DNA from: Streptomyces sp. NRRL F-5630
GTDB lineage: Bacteria; Actinomycetota; Actinomycetes; Streptomycetales; Streptomycetaceae
Length of the DNA: 64,000 nt
Assembly (NCBI RefSeq): GCF_000719475.1
Contig: NZ_JOGO01000004.1
Span: 62,001-126,000, forward strand
Direction of reading: 5' to 3'
Of the stretch, positions 1 to 8,819 are shown piece after piece. The position numbers and the translations under genes are program-made. The notes under the pieces are model-generated. The model saw only the letters and a list, made by a program, of their open reading frames with translations. It did no database searches and had not been told where the DNA came from. Position 1 is the first letter of the stretch, and every line of letters begins with the position of its first letter.

Positions 1-252
1 GAGCAGCAGCCGCTCCTGGACCGGGCCCGGCAGGGGTTCACGGAGGGCACGAAGAAGAACCCCTCGCCCGGTACGTACCGCGCCCTCACGGCGGACGCGA
101 GCACGTGCACGTGGCAGGCGCTCGGCGCGGGCGGCACGTCGCTCGCCTCCGGACCGCCGCAGGGCACGAAGCCCGAGAAGGTGACGGCGAAGATCCCGGC
201 GGGCACGGAGAAGTTCGTCTCGCAGGGGTGCTACGCCTGGCTGCCCGCCTGA
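1..252 (+). CDS. C-terminal fragment of a hypothetical, probably secreted protein
   Basis: The gene is cut by the window start; 83 codons remain in frame 1 and end with TGA at 250-252. The visible part has a small beta-rich repeat-like look: a GTYRA segment, a Cys-Thr-Trp pair, then VTAKIPAGTEKF and a final GCYAWLP. Short modules of the form GTYR...CYW...GC.W, stabilised by a disulphide, are common at the C-terminus of exported actinobacterial proteins, so export is a reasonable inference. The upstream part, including any catalytic domain, is missing, so I assign no function. A strong hairpin follows the stop. Confidence 0.6.
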   Translation, partial: EQQPLLDRARQGFTEGTKKNPSPGTYRALTADASTCTWQALGAGGTSLASGPPQGTKPEKVTAKIPAGTEKFVSQGCYAWLPA

Positions 253-267
253 GCCGCGGCCGAGAGG

Positions 268-311
268 ACGGGTCCGGGGTGCCGCTCACGCGCGCGGCAC
301 CCCGGGCCCGT
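268..311. terminator. Bidirectional stem-loop terminator
   Basis: Arms at 268-285 and 294-311 pair over 18 positions with one G-U wobble and an 8-base loop. It lies between two convergent genes (stops at 252 and 320). There is no long T tract, which is usual in Streptomyces. Confidence 0.75.
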
Positions 312-319
312 CCGCGTCT

Positions 320-1432
320 CTACAGCCCCTCGTACACCGTCAGGAGCCGGTCCACGACCGCGTCCATCGCGAAGGTCTCGCTCGCGAGGGTGTGCGCGGC
401 GCGGGATGCCTCGGCGTGGTGGGCCGGGTCGAGGAGGTCGCCGATGGCGGGGGCGAGTCCGTCCGCCGTGGTGACGACGCGGCCCGCGCCCGCGCGGGCG
501 ATGTCCTTGGCGAGGCCGTTCGATGTCGTGACGACGGCCGGGGTGCCGACCGAGAGGGCTTCGAGCACGGACATCGGGAAGGGCTCGTCGACGGCCGGGA
601 GGACGTAGACGGTGGCCTCGCGCAGGGTGCGGAGCATGTCCTCGCCGCTCAGCGGTCCGGGCAGGGCGACCTTGTCGCGCAGCCCGAGCATGTCCACGAG
701 GGCGTGGACGGCCTCGCGTTCGCCCTCGTCGGGCCCCGCGACGGTGAAGCGGGCCTCCGGGTGCGCGGCGAGGATCTCCGGGATCGCGGCGACGAAGTCG
801 GTGGGCCGTTTGCGGGCCTGGAGGCGGGCCGCGTACACGAGGTGCGGCGCGGTGCCGTCCCAGGGCCTGCGCGGCTCCTGGGCGGGCACGCCGTTGACGA
901 GCCGTACCGCCTGGGCCAGCGGCGGGGCGCCCACGACGGCGTCGAGTCCCGCGCGTTCGTGGTCCGTGAGGTAGAGCACCGCGCCCGCGCCGCGCAGCAG
1001 GCGGCGCACGGCGAGCGCGTCGAGCACCTTCGCGAGCGCCTTGCCGCTCGGGTCGACCATGCCGTGCGTCTGGAGCACGAGCGGGCGCCCGGCGCGCAGC
1101 GCGGCGAGCGCGACCGGGAGGGTCACGAGGTCGCGCGCGAGGTGCACGTGGACGACGTCGGCCTCGCGCACGAGGCGGCGGGCGGAGCCGAGCAGCGCGG
1201 GCGAGGTGATGCCGCTGAAGCCGAGCGGGGCGAGCCTGCGGGCCTGGTAGAGGCGCGCGGGCACCCCTTCGACCTCGGTGGGCAGGGCGCTGTCGAAGCC
1301 GTCGCCGAGGGCGAGGAGACCGGCCTCGTGGCCGCGCTCTTTGAGGCCCTTGGCGAGGTTGAGCGCGACGCGGACCGGGCCGCCGAAGGCGTGTGTCGGG
1401 CTGTGCAGCGTGACGGCGTGCAGGACTCTCAT
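320..1432 (-). CDS. GT4-family glycosyltransferase (exopolysaccharide locus)
   Basis: A 370-residue GT-B retaining glycosyltransferase, expected to move a sugar from a nucleotide donor to a lipid-linked oligosaccharide on the inner membrane face. The N-terminus has the acceptor-side pattern FGGPVRVALNLAKGLKERGH. The C-terminal half has AARLQARKRPTDFVAAIPEI and the EX7E motif in DEPFPMSVLEALSVGTP. The ATG at 1430-1432 overlaps the TGA of the upstream acetyltransferase (ATGA), so the two are translationally coupled. Donor and acceptor cannot be predicted. The family call is firm. Confidence 0.9.
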   Translation of the reverse strand: MRVLHAVTLHSPTHAFGGPVRVALNLAKGLKERGHEAGLLALGDGFDSALPTEVEGVPARLYQARRLAPLGFSGITSPALLGSARRLVREADVVHVHLARDLVTLPVALAALRAGRPLVLQTHGMVDPSGKALAKVLDALAVRRLLRGAGAVLYLTDHERAGLDAVVGAPPLAQAVRLVNGVPAQEPRRPWDGTAPHLVYAARLQARKRPTDFVAAIPEILAAHPEARFTVAGPDEGEREAVHALVDMLGLRDKVALPGPLSGEDMLRTLREATVYVLPAVDEPFPMSVLEALSVGTPAVVTTSNGLAKDIARAGAGRVVTTADGLAPAIGDLLDPAHHAEASRAAHTLASETFAMDAVVDRLLTVYEGL

Positions 1433-1983
1433 ACGGGCTCCGGTACGGGCCTGCGGCTGCCGTCGACGGCGTGCAGGGTCAGGGCGGGCAGGTCGCGGTG
1501 GAGCACCGTGCCGGCCGCGAGGACGGACTGGGCGCCGACCCGCACGCCCGCGAGTACCGTGGCGCGGGTGGCGATCCAGGCGCCGTCCTCGACGGTGATC
1601 GGGGCGTTGCGGTAGCGGAAGTCGGCCTTGCGGTGGTCGTGGCTGCCCGTGCAGAGCATGGCCTCCTGCGAGACGCAGACGTGGGCGCCGATCCGGATGG
1701 GCTCCAGGTTGAGCAGGAAGGCGCCCTCGCCTATCCAGCTGTGGTCGCCTATCTCCAGCTTCCACGGCCACAGGACGCGCACCCGGTGCCGGATGAGCAC
1801 CCCTTCGCCGATCTTCGCGCCGAACGCGCGCAGAAGCATGGTGCGGACCCGGGCCGGGGTGAACCACGCCATGAAGACCGTGTTCATGACGGCGAACCAC
1901 AGGGCCTGGACGAGTTTCCCGCGTCCCTTGTCGTAACCGGCCAGCGTGAAGGCCGGGAGATCGCGCATGTGTGTAACCCCCAC
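1429..1983 (-). CDS. WcaF-like sugar O-acetyltransferase (left-handed beta-helix)
   Basis: A 184-residue hexapeptide-repeat acyltransferase of the colanic-acid WcaF/maltose acetyltransferase type, predicted to put an acetyl group from acetyl-CoA on a sugar of the exopolysaccharide. Repeating I-G-x-x hexads are visible (IGEGVLIRHRVRVLWPWKLEIG, here broken for length: IGEGVLIRH then KLEIGDHSWIGEGAF), followed by the SHDH segment that usually holds the catalytic histidine. The GTG at 1983 has GGGGAGG five bases upstream. An in-frame ATG at 1968 is an alternative that would shorten it by five residues. It is coupled to the glycosyltransferase downstream. Confidence 0.87.
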   Translation of the reverse strand: MGVTHMRDLPAFTLAGYDKGRGKLVQALWFAVMNTVFMAWFTPARVRTMLLRAFGAKIGEGVLIRHRVRVLWPWKLEIGDHSWIGEGAFLLNLEPIRIGAHVCVSQEAMLCTGSHDHRKADFRYRNAPITVEDGAWIATRATVLAGVRVGAQSVLAAGTVLHRDLPALTLHAVDGSRRPVPEPV

Positions 1984-2154
1984 CGGCGCCTCCCCTGGCG
2001 CCCTCGGTGCTCAGCCTAATGGTTGACGCGATGTGACCGAGGGCCGTCGGTAGACTGCCGCGGGGGATCTCTTCCGGTGGTCGTACCGGGTGAGTGGCGC
2101 GGACCGGTGACCACCGGCCGTGGTCGGGGCACGAGTGGGGGCGGGGGTCGCTGG

Positions 2155-3669
2155 ATGGCGACGGACACGGAGCAGGCCGGGGCACGCGCCGAGGAGAGGC
2201 CGCTGCCCGTTCCGGGCCCGGTGGACGCCGAGTGGGGGAAGCCGACTTCGCCCCGCACCCTGCTCTCGCGCGCGCTCTCGGTGCCCCTGGTGCTCGGGCT
2301 CGCCGTGTTCTTCCCGCTGTGGGTGTGCGCGCAGCGCGGCGCGGGGGTCAAGGACACGGTCTTCTGGCTGCAACTCGCGCTCACCGTCTACTCGGGGGCG
2401 CGGCTGGCCGCGATGATCCTCACGAACAAGCGGAAGCTGCTCCAGGGCTCCTTCTGGCTCTTCGTCTACATGGCGATGGGCGTCGCCCCGCTCGCGCAGG
2501 TCGTCCTCGGGCAGACGCCGACCGTCGTGGTGGGGGCGCGCGGTGACCTCGTTGAGGCGACGGCGCTGATCCTCGCCGGGTGCATCGCCTTCGACCTGGG
2601 CGCGCTCCTGGGCCGTACCCGTCCGGAGCGGCCCGGCCGGGACGAGAACGCGCTGCGGCTCGTGCACCGCAGGCGCCTGTACGCGCTCGTGGCCTTCTCC
2701 TTCGTGGCGAGCGCGCTGTTCGTGCAGAAGCTGGGCGGCCCCTCGGTCTTCTTCAGCAGCCGTCAGGAGATCATCGCCGGGATCGAGGACGCGGGGCTCT
2801 CGCAGGACGGCTCGCAGGCGGGGCAGGCGATCCTGCGCGGCCTCGGCACGGTGCCCGCCCTGCTCTCGCTGCTCATCTACACGCGCTGGGTCGTGACGTC
2901 GAAGCGGGCCAGGCGCTCCCCGGTGATCCTCGCGACGTGGCTCGCGCTCGCGCTCCTGAACTGCGTCGTGAACAATCCGATCTCGAACCCGCGCTACTGG
3001 TTCCTGACGGTGATGTTCTCGCTGCTCTTCACGGTCTTCCCGCGCAGCGCCGCGATGTACCGCTCGGCGCTGAGCCTCGGGGTCGTCGTGGCGCTCGTCG
3101 TCTTCCCCTTCGCCGACCGCTTCCGGTACGACGAGAAGAACTACAAGCCGATGCAGACGACGTCGGTCCTGGAGCCGCTGGCGCTCAAGGACTACGACCA
3201 GACGGCGATGTTCTCCAACACCATCACGTACGTGCACTCCGGCGAGGGCCACACCTTCGGCCTCCAGTTGCTCGGGGACGTGTTCTTCGCGGTGCCGCGC
3301 TCGGTGTGGGACAGCAAGCCGAAGGACACGGGCGTCGTCGTCGGCGAGTGGATGGACAACAAGAACACCAACCTGTCCTCGCCCGTGTGGGCCGAGTTGT
3401 GGATCGACTTCGGACCGCTCGGCGTCTTCGGCGGCCTCCTCGGCGTCGGCTTCCTCGCGGCGCGCGTCGACAGGAGCTACGCGCGCAGGGCGGTGCGCCG
3501 CACCCCGCCGGGGGCGCTCGTCTCCGTCCTCGTCCCGCTCGTCGCGGGCTATTCCTTCATCCTGCTGCGCGGCCCCCTGCTCCAGGCGACGGGCCGTGTG
3601 GCGATCGCGGCGGTGTGCGTGGCGCTCATCTCGACGCGGAGCCGGGGCGGACGCGCGTGGATGAAGTGA
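2155..3669 (+). CDS. Wzy-like oligosaccharide repeat-unit polymerase
   Basis: A 504-residue polytopic membrane protein with about a dozen hydrophobic segments, for example LVLGLAVFFPLWV near residue 45 and LGVVVALVVFPFADRF in the middle. The large central periplasmic loop carries a conserved-looking FGLQLLGDVFFAVPRSVW segment, as in O-antigen polymerases (OAG_pol/Wzy-like). These join lipid-linked repeat units outside the membrane. The ATG at 2155 follows GGGGGCGGGGG. Longer in-frame starts back to 2023 would add low-complexity sequence, so I reject them. It is divergent from the acetyltransferase, and the surrounding transferase, flippase and Wzz genes support the role. Confidence 0.82.
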   Translation: MATDTEQAGARAEERPLPVPGPVDAEWGKPTSPRTLLSRALSVPLVLGLAVFFPLWVCAQRGAGVKDTVFWLQLALTVYSGARLAAMILTNKRKLLQGSFWLFVYMAMGVAPLAQVVLGQTPTVVVGARGDLVEATALILAGCIAFDLGALLGRTRPERPGRDENALRLVHRRRLYALVAFSFVASALFVQKLGGPSVFFSSRQEIIAGIEDAGLSQDGSQAGQAILRGLGTVPALLSLLIYTRWVVTSKRARRSPVILATWLALALLNCVVNNPISNPRYWFLTVMFSLLFTVFPRSAAMYRSALSLGVVVALVVFPFADRFRYDEKNYKPMQTTSVLEPLALKDYDQTAMFSNTITYVHSGEGHTFGLQLLGDVFFAVPRSVWDSKPKDTGVVVGEWMDNKNTNLSSPVWAELWIDFGPLGVFGGLLGVGFLAARVDRSYARRAVRRTPPGALVSVLVPLVAGYSFILLRGPLLQATGRVAIAAVCVALISTRSRGGRAWMK

Positions 3670-3970
3670 GGGCGGACGCGGGCTGAGGTGACGGGCGGAG
3701 GCGGGCTCAGGCGCGCGGGCGCCGGGAGCGTCATGGCTCTCTCGACGGGACGTCGGTGCTCCCGCGCGGCGGCGGGACGGGCGCGGGTACGGCCGCGCCG
3801 GACGCCGTCCTCCGCGACGAAAAGCGTGGAGGACGGCGGAGGCACGCGTTCGGCGGCCACGCGTGCCGAAGTCCAGGGTGCCCAGAGCGTTCCGGGCGTG
3901 GGGCTCCTGACGGCCGTGCCCGGAGCCGGAGCGCGCCGGGTCGAGTCCCCCGTTCCGCCGGTGCGCGCGG
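3670..3970. other. Intergenic region between convergent genes
   Basis: No coding signal on either strand. The only clear structure is a hairpin at 3804-3837. Confidence 0.6.
3804..3837. terminator. Stem-loop terminator between polymerase and flippase genes
   Basis: Arms 3804-3816 and 3825-3837 form a 13-pair stem (one G-T wobble) with loop ACGAAAAG. The position between convergent genes fits a terminator for both. Confidence 0.7.
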
Positions 3971-5215
3971 TCAGGCCGGAGCGGTCTCCTGCCGGTCGTC
4001 CGGGTCCGGGGCCGCCGCCGGCGGGTGCTCGGGGAGTCCGCGTACGCGGTTCCAGGCGCCGAGGGCCTTGAGGGCGGAGCCGAGCGCGAGTCCCCACGCG
4101 GCGCCCTGGACGCCCATGAGGGCGTAGCCGCCGAGCATGAAGGCGACCGACAGGAGCGAGAAGACGACCTGGAGGGAGAGCGTCGCCCGGGGGCTGAGCA
4201 CGCGGAGCGTGACGAGCGCGCAGGTACCGAGCGCCATGACCGCGTACTGGGCGCCCGTCGCGGGCAGGAGCTTCGCCGTCGCCTCCCACGTGGCCCCCAG
4301 CAGGTGCTGGCCCGCGCTCGCCGGGAGCGCGTACAGGAGCAGCGCCCAGCCCAGCGCGACGCAGCCGAGCACGACGCCGAGCAGCGCGGCGGCGCGGGCG
4401 GTCGCGCGACGGCCGCCGAAGCGGCCGAGGACCGGCGGGCCGAAGGCGTTGACGGAGGTGAACAGGACGTTGAGCGGCCCGAAGAGGGTCGTCGCCCCGC
4501 GCAGCGCCCCGACCGCGAGGGGGTTCGCGAAGAGGCCGAGGCCGAGGACGGCGAGCTGGCTGGAGGCGTTGCCGACGGCGAACTCGACGACGAAGCGCCG
4601 CCCGAGGTGGCCGCGCCCGAGGTAGGTGGACAGGCGGGCGCGGGTGTCGCGCACGTACGGGCGCAGCAGCGCGAGCGCGAGCAGCAGCGCGGGGAGCGCC
4701 GACAGGCCCCAGGCCAGGACCATCCGGGCGGGGCTTGCGTGGTGCGGCTGGAGGGCGAGCGCGGGCACGACGCACACGAGGCGCAGCGTGTCCGCCGCGA
4801 GCGCGCGGTGCGGGACGCGCAGCGCGGAGAAGGAGTAGCGCACTCCGTCCTGGAGCAGCGCGAGCGGGAGGACGGCGCCGAGCGCGGCGAAGGCCGTGCC
4901 CGAGGTGCCGCCGACCGTCGCGCCCCCTGCCACGAGCAGGGCTCCGGCAAGCAGCGAGGCGAGCGCGGTGAAGGCGGTCGCGGAGCGGCAGGCGGCGGCG
5001 AGCGCGCGCTCGCCGCCCTTCTCCAGGACGACGACCTGCCCGACGTACGACATGTTGAGGCCGAGCAGCACCGTGAAGGTCACGTAGACCATCGAGAAGG
5101 CGGCGAAGCCGGCGGCCGTCGAGACACGGGCCACGATCACCAGGACCAGGATGTTGGTCAGGCTGGACGCCGCCTGGTCGAGCACGGAGGCGGCGACCGT
5201 GGCCGAGCGTCTCAT
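3971..5215 (-). CDS. Wzx-like polysaccharide flippase / oligosaccharide exporter
   Basis: A 414-residue integral membrane protein with many hydrophobic helices, for example SLTNILVLVIVARVSTAAGF near the N-terminus and ALLGVVLGCVALGWALLLYA late. The pattern matches MOP-superfamily (PST/MATE-type) exporters that flip undecaprenyl-linked repeat units. The C-terminus ends in a charged tail. The ATG at 5213-5215 overlaps the stop of the Wzz-like gene (ATGA), placing it third in the operon 8159 to 3971. Flippase rather than other MOP transporter is inferred from the operon partners. Confidence 0.83.
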   Translation of the reverse strand: MRRSATVAASVLDQAASSLTNILVLVIVARVSTAAGFAAFSMVYVTFTVLLGLNMSYVGQVVVLEKGGERALAAACRSATAFTALASLLAGALLVAGGATVGGTSGTAFAALGAVLPLALLQDGVRYSFSALRVPHRALAADTLRLVCVVPALALQPHHASPARMVLAWGLSALPALLLALALLRPYVRDTRARLSTYLGRGHLGRRFVVEFAVGNASSQLAVLGLGLFANPLAVGALRGATTLFGPLNVLFTSVNAFGPPVLGRFGGRRATARAAALLGVVLGCVALGWALLLYALPASAGQHLLGATWEATAKLLPATGAQYAVMALGTCALVTLRVLSPRATLSLQVVFSLLSVAFMLGGYALMGVQGAAWGLALGSALKALGAWNRVRGLPEHPPAAAPDPDDRQETAPA

Positions 5216-6906
5216 CTCTTGTCGCCCGTCCGCAGGTCCTCGGGCCGCAGCTGGCGCAGCGTCACGGTCTCGGTGCCGTCGCCGAGGCGCTGTTCGGCGA
5301 AGGGGGCCGCCGGGCGGGGCGGGGCGGGGGGCGGCGGTTCGCTGCCCGCCGCGCGGCGTCCGCCGCCCTTGGCCGCGTGCCCGCCCTCGTCGTGGGTGAC
5401 CGCGCCGAGCACCGTGCCGCCCGCGCCGACGACGAGTTCGCGGATGCGGACGAGTTCGGTGCGGTGCACGCTGCGCAGGTCGCAGACGATGAGGACGCCG
5501 TCGACGCGGTCGACGAGGGCGAGCGCGTCCGCGTAGGAGAGGAGCGGCGGGGCGAGGACGACGACCGTCGCGCCGTTCTCGTCGGCGTCCTCGATGAGCC
5601 GTGTGGTGCGGCTCGACGTGAGCGCGCGGGCCACGTTGCGCACGCGCTGGCCCGCGACGAGGTCGAAGGAACCGGCCTCGCCCGCGTCGACGGTGAGCGG
5701 GCGGCTGCCGGGCCAGCCGTTGTCGTCGTTGTCGGCGGGCAGGGTCCAGCCGGGGCGCCCCGCGCTCGTGTGCAGGCGCGCGGAGAGCCCGGGGGCGCGC
5801 AGGTCCGCCTCGACGAGCAGGACGTCCTTGCCGGTCTCGGCGAAGGAGGCGGCGAGGTTGGTGGCGACGGAGGTCGCGGCCTGGGCGCTCGCGTCGCGGG
5901 CGGCGACGACGAGGAGGCGGCGGCGGTCGGCGAAGCGCGCGTCGTAGGCGAGCCGGAAGGCGATCGAGCGGTACTCCTCGGCGGTGCGCGAGCCGGTCTG
6001 GTCGACGGCGAGGAGGCCCTTCGCGGCGCCGCGCGGCAGCGTGCCGAGCACAGGGGCGCGTACCGCGCGGGCGACGTCGCCCGTGGAGCGCGGCGAGGGG
6101 TCGAAGACGAGCCGCACCCAGGCGGCGAGGAGACCGAAGGCGATGCCGAAGGCGCCGCCGAGCGCGAGGGATATGACGAGGCCGAGGCCGTCCGAGCTGG
6201 TCGGCGGGGTGGCCTCCTGCGTGACGGAGCCGGCGGCCATGTCGAGACCCATGAGGGTGTCGCGCTGGTTCTGGAGCGTGCTGATGCGGCTCTTGAGGTT
6301 GACGTTCGCGGTCTGCTGGGCGTCGTAGGCGGAGGTGCCCTTCGTCATCGCGTCCAGTTGCTGCGCCAGCTCGTTCTGCTGCCTCCCGAGCGGGTCGATC
6401 TGCCGCTTGAGCCGGGCGACCATGGTGTCGCGCAGGTCGGACCACTTCTTCTCGCTCGCGGTCAGGTACGCGTCGGCGAGCGCGTTGGCACCGCGCGCCG
6501 CCGCCTCGGGCGAGTCCGCGGTGTACGTGAAGCGCAGGGTGAGGCTCTGCGGGGGCGTGGTGACCTGGAGCCCCTTCTTGAGCGTGCGTGCCGAGGTGCC
6601 GTCCTTGAGCTTCTTCGCGGCGATCTGGGCGACGTTGGAGGAGAGCGCCGTTTGGCGCTCGGTGTTCATGTTGACGCTCTTGTCGGGCGCGGTGGTGCTG
6701 TCGAAGGGGTTGGTGGTGGGGGTGCGGACGACGATGTCGCTGTTGGCCGCGTACGAGTCCGCCGAGGTGATGCCGAGGTAGGCACCGCCGATCAGGCCGA
6801 TCCCGATGCCCCCGCCGATCAGCCAGCGGTAGCGCAGAAGCTGGCGGAACTGGTCGCGCAGCAGTTCCGGTTCGTCCCCCGCCGGACTGACATGCGAGTC
6901 GGTCAT
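5212..6906 (-). CDS. Wzz/BY-kinase-like chain-length regulator with degenerate P-loop
   Basis: A 564-residue protein with a Wzz domain: a first membrane helix at YRWLIGGGIGIGLIGGAYLG, an extracytoplasmic coiled coil with LARLKRQ- and QNQRDTL-type heptads, and a second helix at LGLVISLALGGAFGIAFGLL. A cytoplasmic MinD/BY-kinase-like ATPase fold follows. The Walker A' strand VLLVEADLRAPGLS is present. However, where BY-kinases have GxGKST the sequence reads ARDASAQAATS (about residues 328-345), with no lysine, and there is no C-terminal tyrosine cluster. It is probably a pseudokinase or scaffold that sets chain length. The ATG at 6906 overlaps the upstream stop. Confidence 0.85.
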   Translation of the reverse strand: MTDSHVSPAGDEPELLRDQFRQLLRYRWLIGGGIGIGLIGGAYLGITSADSYAANSDIVVRTPTTNPFDSTTAPDKSVNMNTERQTALSSNVAQIAAKKLKDGTSARTLKKGLQVTTPPQSLTLRFTYTADSPEAAARGANALADAYLTASEKKWSDLRDTMVARLKRQIDPLGRQQNELAQQLDAMTKGTSAYDAQQTANVNLKSRISTLQNQRDTLMGLDMAAGSVTQEATPPTSSDGLGLVISLALGGAFGIAFGLLAAWVRLVFDPSPRSTGDVARAVRAPVLGTLPRGAAKGLLAVDQTGSRTAEEYRSIAFRLAYDARFADRRRLLVVAARDASAQAATSVATNLAASFAETGKDVLLVEADLRAPGLSARLHTSAGRPGWTLPADNDDNGWPGSRPLTVDAGEAGSFDLVAGQRVRNVARALTSSRTTRLIEDADENGATVVVLAPPLLSYADALALVDRVDGVLIVCDLRSVHRTELVRIRELVVGAGGTVLGAVTHDEGGHAAKGGGRRAAGSEPPPPAPPRPAAPFAEQRLGDGTETVTLRQLRPEDLRTGDKR

Positions 6907-8159
6907 GTGCGCCAAACCCCCAGAGCCTCTTCGATGAGTGCGTCGATGCGGGCGAGTCCCGCCGCACGCGTCAGATGGGCCGCGACGTGGCGCGGTCCCG
7001 CCTCCCCCAGTGCCCGGGCCTGCTCCGGGTCGTCGGCGAGTCTACGCACTTCCCTGAGCAGTGCATCGGGGTTCTCGGGCGCGACGAGGACGCCCGCGCC
7101 CGAGCGCAGCACCTCGTGCGCGGTGCCGCCCTCGGCGGCGACCGAGGCGAGTACGGGCCGCCCGGCGGCGAAGTACGAGGTCAGCTTCGACGGCACGCTC
7201 ATGTCGAGGACGGAGGCGCGCTGGGTGACCGCGAGGACGTCCGCCGCGGCGAGGACGTCCATGAAGTCGGCGTCGTCGGCGGGCGGCAGGAAGTGCAGGT
7301 TCGGCACGCCGCGGCCGAGTTCCGCGAGGTGGTCGCGCTGGTTGCCGTCGCCCATGAGCACGAAGCGGACGGCGGGGTCGCGGCGCGCGGACTCGACGAG
7401 GACGTCGAGCCCCTGCTTGAGGCCCATGTTCCCCGAGTGCACGACGACCGTCTCGTCCGGCTTCCAGCCGAGCCGCGCGCGGGTCGCCCCGCGGTCGCCC
7501 GTGGGGCTCGTGACGTGGGACCAGTTGGGCACGAGACGGATGCGCCCGGGGTCGACGCCGAGGGCCTCGACCTTGGCGCGGAAGGTCTCGTGGATGATGC
7601 CGACGAGGGTCGCGCGGCGCAGCGCGAACGACTCGGCGCGCGCGGCGACCTTGGCGGCGCGGTCCCCGCCGCTGATGCCGCTCTGCGCGGCGGCGGCGCC
7701 CATGAGGTCCTGGACGACGGGGACGTAGGGGACCTTCCAGCGGCGCGCGAGGCGCGCGGCGAGCACGCCGCCGGCGAGGCTCGGCATCTGCGCGTGCACG
7801 GCGTCGGGACGCGGCATCCGGGGCGGGGCGACCGCGCCGTGCAGGAGGATCGAACCCTCGAAGAGGGCCCGGCGGACGGCGGTCTGACGGGGCGGCACGG
7901 TGTGCCTGCGGCGGTGCACGGTGACCCCGGCACGCTCTTCGGTGCGCCGCCAGGCTCCCGCGTACTCGGGGTCGAGGCTCCACGAGGGGTAGTGCGGCAT
8001 CCCGGCGAGCACGTGCGTCTCGTGTCCCGAGGCGGCCCAGTGCTCGGCGATCTGTGTCGCGTACGGGCCGATCCCGGCGTGCTCGGGCGCGTAGTTGGTG
8101 GAGACCATGAGCAGGGTGCGTCGCCCGGCTATGTCCCCGTTCTGATCATTCGCGCTCAC
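6903..8159 (-). CDS. WcaI/WbuB-like glycosyltransferase (GT4)
   Basis: A 418-residue GT-B glycosyltransferase. The N-terminal STNYAPEHAGIGPYATQIAE is the typical WcaI/WbuB (fucosyltransferase-like) signature, followed by VLAGMPHYPSW. The C-terminal donor domain has VVVHSGNMGLKQGLDVLVES and SKLTSYFAAGRPVLASV. It probably adds a sugar during repeat-unit assembly. I prefer the GTG at 8157-8159 because AAGGGGAG lies six bases upstream. An in-frame ATG at 8183 would add eight residues but has a poorly spaced site. It is first in the three-gene operon with the Wzz-like protein and flippase. Confidence 0.88.
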   Translation of the reverse strand: MSANDQNGDIAGRRTLLMVSTNYAPEHAGIGPYATQIAEHWAASGHETHVLAGMPHYPSWSLDPEYAGAWRRTEERAGVTVHRRRHTVPPRQTAVRRALFEGSILLHGAVAPPRMPRPDAVHAQMPSLAGGVLAARLARRWKVPYVPVVQDLMGAAAAQSGISGGDRAAKVAARAESFALRRATLVGIIHETFRAKVEALGVDPGRIRLVPNWSHVTSPTGDRGATRARLGWKPDETVVVHSGNMGLKQGLDVLVESARRDPAVRFVLMGDGNQRDHLAELGRGVPNLHFLPPADDADFMDVLAAADVLAVTQRASVLDMSVPSKLTSYFAAGRPVLASVAAEGGTAHEVLRSGAGVLVAPENPDALLREVRRLADDPEQARALGEAGPRHVAAHLTRAAGLARIDALIEEALGVWRT

Positions 8160-8345
8160 GCAGCGCTCCCCTTCCCCCAGCATTTCGCTGCAATTCCCCC
8201 GGTGTTCGCGCGGATACAGCCCCTCTCGGGCCTCCTGGCGAAGCTTTCCTAGCCTAAACGTTCACTCACACCGAAGTGAACGCGCACGCTATCGTCGGAC
8301 CCGCACCCCGCGAGGGGTGCGAACGAGACCAGGGGGGTTTCTTTC

Positions 8346-8819
8346 ATGACGGAGCACAGACCGTATCGAGTCGGTTATGCCCCGGGCGCCTACGACCTCT
8401 TCCATATCGGGCACCTCAACATCCTCCGGCACGCGCGGAGTCGGTGCGACTACCTCGTCGCGGGGGTCGTCTCGGACGAGATGGTGGAGGGCGCCAAGGG
8501 CCGCCGGCCGGTGATCCCGCTGGTGGAGCGCCTGGAGATCGTGCGCAGCGTCAAGTACGTGGACGCTGCCTTCGTGGAGACGGTGCCGGACAAGGTGGAG
8601 ACCTGGAAGCAGGTCCGCTTCGACGTGCTCTTCAAGGGCGACGACTGGCGGGGCACGCCCAAGGGCGACAAGCTGGAGCGCGATTTCGCCGCGGTCGGCG
8701 TGGACATCGTGTACTTCCCGTACACCGTCCACACGTCCAGCACGCAACTGCGGCGCGCGCTGGACGTGCTCACGGGGGACGAGCGGCCCGCCGGGCCGCT
8801 CAGCGCCGAACTGCGCTGA
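8346..8819 (+). CDS. TagD-like cytidylyltransferase
   Basis: A 157-residue nucleotidyltransferase of the glycerol-3-phosphate cytidylyltransferase type. It carries the nucleotide-binding GAYDLFHIGHLNIL (HxGH motif), LVAGVVSDEM, and the C-terminal TSSTQLRR, close to the ISSTxIR signature. Expected reaction: CTP plus a phospho-alcohol gives a CDP-alcohol. The next gene, convergent and overlapping by 20 bases at the 3' end, encodes a CDP-alcohol phosphotransferase, so donor and consumer are side by side. The alcohol cannot be read from sequence; glycerol phosphate is only the family prototype. The start ATG follows AGGGGGG. Confidence 0.85.
   Translation: MTEHRPYRVGYAPGAYDLFHIGHLNILRHARSRCDYLVAGVVSDEMVEGAKGRRPVIPLVERLEIVRSVKYVDAAFVETVPDKVETWKQVRFDVLFKGDDWRGTPKGDKLERDFAAVGVDIVYFPYTVHTSSTQLRRALDVLTGDERPAGPLSAELR

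Noticed and set aside
2011..4950. A 979-codon minus-strand frame
   Set aside because: It covers the polymerase on the opposite strand and the flippase in another frame; composition is Arg/Ser/Pro-rich with no recognisable domain.
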